From an uncultured Pseudomonas sp. (GTDB lineage: Bacteria; Pseudomonadota; Gammaproteobacteria; Pseudomonadales; Pseudomonadaceae), in NCBI RefSeq assembly GCF_946885955.1, contig NZ_CAMPHI010000096.1:1-5941 (forward strand): DNA of 5,941 nucleotides. The letters run 5' to 3'. A program made the translations under genes and the position numbers. Below, piece after piece: positions 1 through 4,597 of this stretch. Numbering within the stretch: the stretch's first letter is position 1; each line of letters opens with the position of its first letter. The notes beneath the pieces are model-generated. The model was not told the origin of the DNA, made no database searches, and saw nothing but the letters and a program-made list of their open reading frames with translations.

Positions 1-110
1 CTAAAGCGGAATGCCGCCCAGCCCATCCTACAAAAGCGACAGATTATTCGTGCCGAGACCCTGGCAGCCCCTTCCGGGGCTGCGCTTCCGTACAACAATC
101 AGCACCCCAG
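1..110. repeat. Long direct repeat, copy A (reaches left window edge)
   Basis: This stretch recurs at 348-456 in the same orientation. Aligned by eye, the copies differ by two substitutions (positions 56 and 59) and one extra A near 92, about 97% identity. Inside is a perfect 8-bp hairpin, GCAGCCCC (64-71) and GGGGCTGC (76-83), around a TTCC tetraloop. No T-tract follows it, so it is not a convincing terminator on its own. The copy starts at base 1, so the repeat may extend further left. No ORF in it resembles a known protein. Confidence 0.9.
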
Positions 111-112
111 CT

Positions 113-183
113 CGTAGGTTGGGTTAGCGGCGATTATTGCGGTTCAAGCAGCGACATAGTCGTCGGCCGCCGCGTAACCCAAC
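113..183. repeat. REP-like palindromic unit 1
   Basis: The left arm CGTAGGTTGGGTTAGCGGCG (113-132) is followed 35 nt later by the opposite-facing related arm CGCCGCGTAACCCAAC (168-183), giving a stem-loop-type unit of about 71 bp. The arms share the GTTGGGTTA core and differ at the C/G junction before CGGCG. Palindromes with this core are, from memory, common between genes in several Pseudomonas species and behave as REP/BIME-type elements. There is no coding signal inside. Confidence 0.75.
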
Positions 184-219
184 AGATCGCATGCCGGAAC
201 GACACCGCGTAGAGGCCTT

Positions 220-289
220 GTTGGGTTACGCGGCGTTCGGTAGCGGTGGTGTTTGTGCGCCCTGTGCAGCGCCGCTAACCCAACCTACG
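220..289. repeat. REP-like palindromic unit 2
   Basis: This second unit of about 70 bp has arms GTTGGGTTACGCGGCG (220-235) and CGCCGCTAACCCAACCTACG (270-289). Its left arm is the exact 16-bp reverse complement of the right arm of unit 1 (168-183). Its right arm is the exact 20-bp reverse complement of the left arm of unit 1 (113-132). The two units therefore form one nested inverted structure spanning 113-289, with arms in the order plus, minus, plus, minus. It is probably a BIME-like pair of mobile palindromes and has no apparent gene. Confidence 0.75.
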
Positions 290-347
290 GGATTGCGTCC
301 TGTAGGAGATTTCCCGTCGCCTTCAGTACCTTCAAGGTCAATCGCGG

Positions 348-456
348 CTAAAGCGGAATGCCGCCCAGCCCATCCTACAAAAGCGACAGATTATTCGTGC
401 CGCGATCCTGGCAGCCCCTTCCGGGGCTGCGCTTCCGTCAACAATCAGCACCCCAG
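348..456. repeat. Long direct repeat, copy B
   Basis: This is the near-identical second copy of the 1-110 repeat, including the 8-bp hairpin (411-418 with 423-430, loop TTCC). Just to its left, TGTAGGA (301-307) is matched in inverse by TCCTACA inside the copy (373-379), suggesting an element whose boundaries lie outside the duplicated part. The copy ends 117 bp before the gabD-like start codon, so it sits next to or within that gene's upstream control region. Recombination between copies A and B would remove 347 bp. Confidence 0.9.
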
Positions 457-466
457 TAGAGCCTGC

Positions 467-495
467 CGTTGGATGCCGATTTTCAGCATCCAACG
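467..495. promoter_or_regulatory. Inverted repeat upstream of gabD, candidate operator
   Basis: A perfect 10-bp inverted repeat, CGTTGGATGC (467-476) and GCATCCAACG (486-495), is separated by 9 nt and lies 78-107 bp before the gabD start. The arm centres are 19 bp apart, about two helical turns, which suits a dimeric repressor or activator. An RNA hairpin is also possible, but no T-run follows, so a terminator is less likely. No regulator gene is in the window to pair it with. Confidence 0.4.
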
Positions 496-521
496 CTGCT
501 GGACGAGCGCTTTCAGCATCC
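481..521. repeat. Short direct repeat TTTCAGCATCC, 30-bp spacing
   Basis: The 11-mer TTTCAGCATCC occurs at 481-491 and again at 511-521, start to start 30 bp, near three helical turns. The first copy overlaps the right arm of the 467-495 palindrome, so the GCATCC core appears three times within about 50 bp (once inverted). This could be an array of protein-binding sites in front of the gabD-ttuC operon. Chance similarity is possible for a repeat this short. Confidence 0.4.
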
Positions 522-573
522 TCGTTCGTAGCGGCTGCATAGACTGGAGGCTGTCTCGGAACAGGACTCGATC

Positions 574-2031
574 ATGCTGAAGAATCGCTTGCAAGACCCC
601 AGCCTGCTGGTAGAACGCGCCTATATCGACGGCCAGTGGGTGAGCGCCGATAACGCCGCCACCCTGGATGTCATCGACCCCGCCAGCGGCGAATGCCTGG
701 CCCGGGTTCCGGCCCTGCAAGGCGGCGAAACCCGTCGCGCCATCGAGGCCGCCGAACGCGCCTGGCCGGCCTGGCGTGCGCGTCCCGCGGCGGAACGCGC
801 GGCGCTGCTGGAGCGCTGGTATCAGGCCATGCTGGATAACCTCGACGACCTGGCGTTGATCATGACCTGCGAGCAGGGCAAGCCGCTGGCCGAAGCCCAG
901 GGCGAGATCCGCTATGGCGCCAGCTTCGTCAAATGGTTCGCCGAGGAGGCCCGTCGGGTTTACGGCGAGACCATTCCGGCGCCGAGCGGCGATCGTCGCC
1001 TGCTTACCCTGAAACAACCGGTCGGGGTCTGCGCCGCGATCACCCCGTGGAACTTCCCCAACGCGATGATCACCCGCAAGTGCGCGCCGGCCCTGGCGGC
1101 CGGCTGCCCGATCATCGTCAAGCCCTCGGACCTGACGCCATTGTCGGCGCTGGCGCTGGCTGTGCTGGCCGAACGCGTGGGCATCCCTGCCGGGGTGTTC
1201 AACGTGGTCACCGGCATGCCGGCGGGGATCGGCGAGGAGCTGACCGGCAACCCGACCGTGCGCAAGATTTCCTTCACCGGTTCGACCGCCGTGGGGCGAT
1301 TGCTGATGCGCCAGAGCGCCGAGCAGATCAAACGCCTGAGCCTCGAGCTGGGCGGCAATGCCCCGTTCATCGTGTTCGATGACGCCGACCTGGATCAGGC
1401 GGTCGCGGGGGTGATGCAGAGCAAGTTCCGCAATGCCGGACAGACCTGCGTCTGCGCCAACCGCATTCTGGTGCAGGACGGCATCTACGAGCGTTTCGCT
1501 GCGCGGCTGGTCGAGGCGGTGGGCAAGCTGAAGGTCGGCAACGGTCTGGATGCCGACACCAGCATCGGCCCGCTGATCAATGCGGCGGCGGTGAGCAAGG
1601 TCGCCTTGCATATCGACGACGCCCTGAGTCAAGGCGCACGCCTGCTGTGTGGTGGCATTCCCGATGGCAGCAGCCAGTTCGTGCAGCCGACGGTGCTCGC
1701 CGACGCCCATGCCGGAATGCTCTTGGCCAACGAGGAGACCTTTGGCCCGCTGGCCCCGCTGATGCGCTTCAGCACCGAGGAAGAGGCGTTGGCGCTGGCC
1801 AATGCCACGCCCTATGGCCTGGGCGCGTATTTCTTCACCCAGGATCTGCGCCGCTCGTGGCGTTTCGGCGAGGCACTGGAATTCGGCATGGTCGGCCTCA
1901 ACACAGGGCTCATCTCCATGGAAGTCGCGCCTTTCGGTGGGGTCAAGCAGTCCGGCCTGGGCCGCGAGGGCTCCAAGTACGGTCTGGACGAGTACCTGGA
2001 AATCAAGGCCTTCCATATCGGTGGGCTGTAA
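574..2031 (+). CDS. gabD: Succinate-semialdehyde dehydrogenase (GabD-type aldehyde dehydrogenase)
   Basis: This 485-aa protein matches E. coli GabD (482 aa) almost end to end. It oxidises succinic semialdehyde, or a close relative, to the acid in the cytoplasm. Visible landmarks are TPWNFP with the oxyanion Asn160, the cofactor segment VKPSDLTP (Lys183, Asp186), the glycine loop FTGSTAVG from residue 234, LELGG with general base Glu258, and the nucleophile Cys292 in GQTCVCANR, with a second Cys at 294. The C-terminal signature APFGGVKQSGLGREGSKYG is intact. The ATG is supported by AGGA at 563-566, seven nt upstream. Asp at 186 replaces the Ser that contacts the NADP 2'-phosphate in E. coli GabD, suggesting NAD+ preference (inference). 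It is first in an operon with the tartrate/D-malate dehydrogenase, so malic semialdehyde is a plausible alternative substrate. Confidence 0.93.
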   Translation: MLKNRLQDPSLLVERAYIDGQWVSADNAATLDVIDPASGECLARVPALQGGETRRAIEAAERAWPAWRARPAAERAALLERWYQAMLDNLDDLALIMTCEQGKPLAEAQGEIRYGASFVKWFAEEARRVYGETIPAPSGDRRLLTLKQPVGVCAAITPWNFPNAMITRKCAPALAAGCPIIVKPSDLTPLSALALAVLAERVGIPAGVFNVVTGMPAGIGEELTGNPTVRKISFTGSTAVGRLLMRQSAEQIKRLSLELGGNAPFIVFDDADLDQAVAGVMQSKFRNAGQTCVCANRILVQDGIYERFAARLVEAVGKLKVGNGLDADTSIGPLINAAAVSKVALHIDDALSQGARLLCGGIPDGSSQFVQPTVLADAHAGMLLANEETFGPLAPLMRFSTEEEALALANATPYGLGAYFFTQDLRRSWRFGEALEFGMVGLNTGLISMEVAPFGGVKQSGLGREGSKYGLDEYLEIKAFHIGGL

Positions 2032-2075
2032 TGCGGTCATTGGTTGCACAGACTTCGAGAAGGCGCAGAACATGA
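2031..2075 (+). CDS. Possible 14-aa coupling ORF between gabD and ttuC
   Basis: An ATG overlaps the gabD stop codon (TAATG, 2029-2033). It opens a 14-codon frame, MRSLVAQTSRRRRT, whose TGA overlaps the ttuC start (ATGA, 2072-2075). GGTGGG at 2020-2025 could act as a weak ribosome binding site. The frame would let ribosomes pass from gabD to ttuC without a gap. The Arg codons AGA-AGG coincide with the ttuC Shine-Dalgarno sequence, so their composition may simply reflect that site. There is no homology-based support; it may be accidental. Confidence 0.2.
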   Translation: MRSLVAQTSRRRRT

Positions 2076-3151
2076 GCAAGACATTCAAAATCGCCGCTAT
2101 CGCCGGCGACGGTATCGGCAAGGAAGTGCTGCCCGAGGGGCTGCGGGTGTTGCAGCAGGCGGCGCAAAAGTGGGATCTGGACCTGAGCATCGAGGTGCTC
2201 GACTGGGCACACTGCGATTACTACCTGGAGCACGGGCAGATGATGCCCGACGATTGGTTCGAGCAGCTCAAGGGCTTCGATGCCATCTACTTCGGTGCGG
2301 TGGGTTGGCCGGACAAGGTGCCGGATCATATTTCCCTGTGGGGTTCGTTGCTCAAGTTCCGCCGCGACTTCGACCAGTACGTGAACATCCGTCCGGTGCG
2401 TTTGTTTCCCGGCGTGCCGTGCCCGCTGGCGGGGCGCGAAGCCGGCGATATCGATTTCGTGGTGATCCGCGAAAACACCGAAGGCGAATACTCCTCGGTG
2501 GGCGGCAAGATGTTCGAAGGCACCGAGCATGAGTTCGTGCTGCAGGAGTCGGTGTTCACCCGCCGCGGCGTCGATCGGATTCTCAAGTTCGCCTTCGATC
2601 TAGCCCAGACCCGACCGCGCAAGCGTTTGACCGCGGCGACCAAGTCCAACGGCATCTCGATCAGCATGCCTTATTGGGACGAGCGCACCGCCTTGATGGC
2701 CGAGCACTACCCCGAGGTGAGCTGGGACAAGCAGCACATAGACATCCTCTGCGCGCGCTTCGTGCTGCAGCCTGATCGCTTCGATGTGGTGGTGGCGTCG
2801 AACCTGTTCGGCGACATCCTTTCCGATCTGGGCCCGGCCTGTGCCGGCACCATCGGCATCGCGCCTTCGGCCAACCTCGACCCGGAACGCCGCTTTCCCT
2901 CGCTGTTCGAGCCGGTGCACGGTTCGGCCCCGGACATCTACGGCCAGAACATCGCCAACCCGATCGCCATGATCTGGTCCGGCGCCCTGATGCTGGATTT
3001 CCTCGGCAACGGCGACGAGCGCTATCGCGCCGCCCACGACGGCATTCTCAAGGCCATCGAACAGGTCATCGCCGAAGGGCCGATCACCCCCGATCTCGGC
3101 GGCCAGGGTTCGACCCAGGATGTCGGCAAGGCGATTGCCGCGGCGCTCTGA
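2072..3151 (+). CDS. ttuC: Tartrate dehydrogenase/decarboxylase, D-malate dehydrogenase family
   Basis: This 359-aa protein is very similar throughout to E. coli DmlA (YeaU, 361 aa) and to the Pseudomonas TtuC family. These NAD+-dependent, Mn2+-requiring enzymes oxidise D-malate to pyruvate plus CO2, and act on tartrates to give oxaloglycolate or D-glycerate. They belong to the isocitrate/isopropylmalate dehydrogenase superfamily. Visible landmarks are GDGIG at residues 12-16, LWGSLLKFRR (substrate-binding arginines), ENTEGEY with catalytic Tyr140, ATKSNG with catalytic Lys191, metal ligands Asp224, Asp248 and Asp252 (NLFGDILSD), and the nucleotide segment EPVHGSAPDI from Glu280. The reading frame is open upstream into gabD, but the family N-terminus and GAGAAGG at 2057-2063, eight nt upstream, fix this ATG. 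It is second in the operon, 40 nt after gabD. Sequence alone cannot decide between D-malate and tartrate, so dmlA is an equally fair name. Confidence 0.92.
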   Translation: MSKTFKIAAIAGDGIGKEVLPEGLRVLQQAAQKWDLDLSIEVLDWAHCDYYLEHGQMMPDDWFEQLKGFDAIYFGAVGWPDKVPDHISLWGSLLKFRRDFDQYVNIRPVRLFPGVPCPLAGREAGDIDFVVIRENTEGEYSSVGGKMFEGTEHEFVLQESVFTRRGVDRILKFAFDLAQTRPRKRLTAATKSNGISISMPYWDERTALMAEHYPEVSWDKQHIDILCARFVLQPDRFDVVVASNLFGDILSDLGPACAGTIGIAPSANLDPERRFPSLFEPVHGSAPDIYGQNIANPIAMIWSGALMLDFLGNGDERYRAAHDGILKAIEQVIAEGPITPDLGGQGSTQDVGKAIAAAL

Positions 3152-3186
3152 GCGCCTACCTCACTTGTTGGTGTGTCACCCTTTTT

Positions 3187-3214
3187 AGCCCGTCCACACT
3201 GCGGGCTTTTTTTT
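3187..3214 (+). terminator. Rho-independent terminator of the gabD-ttuC operon
   Basis: The stem AGCCCG (3187-3192) and CGGGCT (3202-3207) encloses a 9-nt loop. An unbroken run of eight T ends at 3214, with its first T inside the stem. It lies 35 nt after the ttuC stop. On the minus strand the hairpin is not followed by a T-run, so it should terminate plus-strand transcription only and not the converging ghrA-like gene. Confidence 0.88.
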
Positions 3215-3229
3215 GCGTGCGATGCACGC
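3215..3229. repeat. Small palindrome after the terminator
   Basis: GCGTGC (3215-3220), GAT, GCACGC (3224-3229) is a perfect 6-bp inverted repeat with a 3-nt loop directly following the terminator T-run. It may be part of a mosaic of palindromes that extends to 3270. No function can be assigned. Confidence 0.4.
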
Positions 3230-3248
3230 TGACCAGCCAGACCGCCCA

Positions 3249-3270
3249 CGTAGGGTGCGCTATGCGCACC
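3249..3270. repeat. REP-like palindrome GGTGCGC-TAT-GCGCACC
   Basis: The 7-bp arms GGTGCGC (3254-3260) and GCGCACC (3264-3270) surround TAT and are preceded by CGTAG. Elements reading CGTAGGGTGCGC...GCGCACC are, from memory, frequent in Pseudomonas intergenic DNA. Its place between converging genes (ttuC and the ghrA-like gene) is typical for REP elements. It could also help stop or stabilise the ghrA transcript 3' end, since no T-rich terminator is visible on that strand between 3387 and 3215. Confidence 0.55.
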
Positions 3271-3387
3271 AGGGCAGGTGAGGGAATTGGAGAATTTGTG
3301 GGCACTACCCGCGGTGGACCTTGGCTGAGCAAGGCGTACCGCGAGCAGCACGCAATTGGCAGCCAGCGACCCATAGTCACCGACGCC

Positions 3388-4320
3388 TTAATAACCCCGC
3401 TGTCGATCGATCTGCCCGAGCATCGGCTCGCCGCGTTGATGCCGACGAATATTCTCCAGCAGTACGGCGAACGCGCTTTCCGGTTGGGTCATCGCGGCGA
3501 TATGCGGGGTCAGCAGTATCTGCGGGTGCTGCCAGAAGGGATGCTCGGGCTGCGCCGGTTCCTCTTGCAGCACATCGAGTACCGCGGCGCTGAGCTGGCC
3601 GCCGGCAAGCGCCTCGAGCAAATCCTCTTCTAGCAGGTGACCGCCACGCCCCATATTGACCAGCGCCGCGCCGCGGGGCAGCTGCTCGAATAGCTGGCGA
3701 TTGAGGATGCCTTGGGTCTGCTCGGTCAGCGGTAACACGCACAGCAGGATGTCGCACTGGCTAAGGAATGTCGGCAGTTGCTCGGCGCCGGCGAAGCAGT
3801 CGACGCCGGGTATCTGATGAGGGCTACGTGCCCAGCCGGACAGGGCAAAGCCATAGGGTTGCAAGGTGGCGAGTATCTGCTGGGCCTGCAGGCCGAGGCC
3901 CATAATCCCGACCCGGCGTTTCGAAGCGGGCAGCAGCCGGTGCGCTTGCCAGCGTTTTTCGACCTGCTGCTGACGATAACGCAGCATGTCCCGATGCAAG
4001 CCGAGCACGGCGAAGCTGGCGTATTCGCACATACCTTGGCTAATGCCCGGGTCGAGCAGACGCACCACCGGCAGAGTCTGCGGCAGGCGTGCAAGATCCA
4101 GCTGATCGACCCCGGCCGACAGGGCGAACAGCACCTCGAGATTCGGCAGCAGCGTCTGCACATCGTCCGGGGCTTGCCAGGCGGCCAGATAACGAATGTC
4201 GCGCGGGTCGCCGATGTCCGGCCAGGCTCGCCATTCGATATCCGGCGCCTGTTCGGCGAACAGCGCTTTCCACTGTTCGCCGCGCACCGGGTCGGCTTTA
4301 TAGAGCAGGGCCACGGGCAT
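3388..4320 (-). CDS. ghrA: Glyoxylate/hydroxypyruvate reductase A (D-2-hydroxyacid dehydrogenase)
   Basis: This 310-aa protein matches E. coli GhrA (312 aa) along its length, down to the ending GQIDRQRGY (GQVDRARGY in E. coli). The family reduces glyoxylate to glycolate and hydroxypyruvate to D-glycerate with NADPH in the cytoplasm. The dinucleotide glycine motif is MGLGLQAQ (residues 140-147). The catalytic residues of D-2-hydroxyacid dehydrogenases are present: Arg225 in NMGRGG, Glu254 in QEEP, and His273 in TPHIAA. The frame is open upstream to 4608, including an ATG at 4437, but family similarity begins only at MPVALLYK. The exact start is uncertain, between ATG 4320 and GTG 4314. It is transcribed away from gabT and towards ttuC. 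If TtuC makes hydroxypyruvate or glyoxylate precursors, this enzyme would reduce them (inference). A general housekeeping role in glyoxylate detoxification is equally possible. Confidence 0.88.
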   Translation of the reverse strand: MPVALLYKADPVRGEQWKALFAEQAPDIEWRAWPDIGDPRDIRYLAAWQAPDDVQTLLPNLEVLFALSAGVDQLDLARLPQTLPVVRLLDPGISQGMCEYASFAVLGLHRDMLRYRQQQVEKRWQAHRLLPASKRRVGIMGLGLQAQQILATLQPYGFALSGWARSPHQIPGVDCFAGAEQLPTFLSQCDILLCVLPLTEQTQGILNRQLFEQLPRGAALVNMGRGGHLLEEDLLEALAGGQLSAAVLDVLQEEPAQPEHPFWQHPQILLTPHIAAMTQPESAFAVLLENIRRHQRGEPMLGQIDRQRGY

Positions 4321-4327
4321 TTCCTCA
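4312..4327 (-). promoter_or_regulatory. Ribosome binding site of ghrA and its start ambiguity
   Basis: Read on the minus strand the sequence is GAGGAAATGCCCGTG. The purine-rich GAGGA lies about one base from the ATG (4320-4318), too close for normal initiation, but seven bases from an in-frame GTG two codons later (4314-4312). Starting at GTG would give 308 aa and still keep all conserved residues. Out of frame, another ATG (4328) overlaps the site. Confidence 0.4.
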
Positions 4328-4414
4328 TATAAAACGGAGGTATCCAGGATGCCCGAACGGCAGCGCAGGATATGTCGAAAGGCAGGGCGTAAACGCGTGC
4401 GCTGGGTGGTATAG

Positions 4415-4466
4415 CGGCAGAAGTTGGCAGATTCCATGGTCTGCCGGCGGCTGAAGGATTCTGCCG
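4415..4466. promoter_or_regulatory. Four-site GGCAGA operator-like array between ghrA and gabT
   Basis: The motif GGCAGA occurs at 4416-4421 and 4426-4431, and its inverse TCTGCC at 4440-4445 and 4460-4465. The outer pair extends to a perfect 8-bp inverted repeat, CGGCAGAA (4415-4422) and TTCTGCCG (4459-4466). The inner pair is GGCAGA-N8-TCTGCC. The direct sites are 10 bp apart and the inverted sites 20 bp apart, about one and two helical turns. The array sits mid-way in the 277-bp divergent region, a natural place for one regulator to control both genes. No regulator gene is in the window. Confidence 0.5.
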
Positions 4467-4467
4467 T

Positions 4468-4496
4468 TTGCGAGGGGAAAAACAGTCGATCCGAAT
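4468..4496 (+). promoter_or_regulatory. Weak candidate sigma-70 promoter for gabT
   Basis: TTGCGA (4468-4473; 4 of 6 to TTGACA) and CCGAAT (4491-4496; 3 of 6 to TATAAT) are 17 bp apart. The match is poor and is listed mainly because it directly abuts the GGCAGA array. It would give a leader of roughly 95 nt. Another promoter in 4497-4585 is possible. Confidence 0.15.
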
Positions 4497-4597
4497 TTCT
4501 CAGGGGCCAAGTTCGGCTTAGAGCGTTGCGTCGAAGCCTTAACCTGAAGCACATCGCAGCCGCCTCCCGGTTGCCGGGCTCACTTATGGGAGATGCC

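Noticed and set aside
64..83. GCAGCCCC-TTCC-GGGGCTGC hairpin as a Rho-independent terminator (also 411-430)
   Set aside because: The stem is perfect but neither strand has a following T-run; it is better described as part of the repeated element.
1..456. CRISPR array or insertion sequence
   Set aside because: There are only two long repeat copies without regularly spaced short repeats and unique spacers, and no transposase-like frame lies between them.
495..515. Sigma-54 promoter before gabD
   Set aside because: A TGG is present near 500 but the required GC dinucleotide at the correct spacing is missing; the CTGGCAG in copy B also fails the spacing test.
137..580. 147-aa open frame on the plus strand before gabD
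   Set aside because: It is translated from REP-like palindromes and repeat copy B, has an Arg/Pro/Cys-rich composition and no known similarity, and runs past the gabD start in another frame.
445..2190. 581-aa open frame on the minus strand
   Set aside because: It lies almost wholly antisense to the gabD-like gene, has low-complexity composition (rich in Gln, Ala, Arg, Gly, His) typical of the complement of GC-rich coding DNA, and shows no recognisable family motif. The plus-strand gene has complete catalytic motifs.
3217..3633. 138-aa plus-strand open frame after the terminator
   Set aside because: It begins in the palindrome cluster and mostly runs antisense through the 3' end of the ghrA-like gene, whose catalytic residues fix the coding strand.
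3726..4328. 200-aa minus-strand open frame overlapping ghrA in another frame
   Set aside because: Its ATG at 4328 lies in the ghrA ribosome binding region, but the translation is Cys/Arg/Pro-rich with no motif, while the overlapping frame is a clear GhrA.
4424..4597. N-terminal extension of the gabT frame to an upstream ATG
   Set aside because: The added 58 residues do not resemble the aminotransferase family N-terminus, and a well-spaced ribosome binding site precedes the 4598 start.
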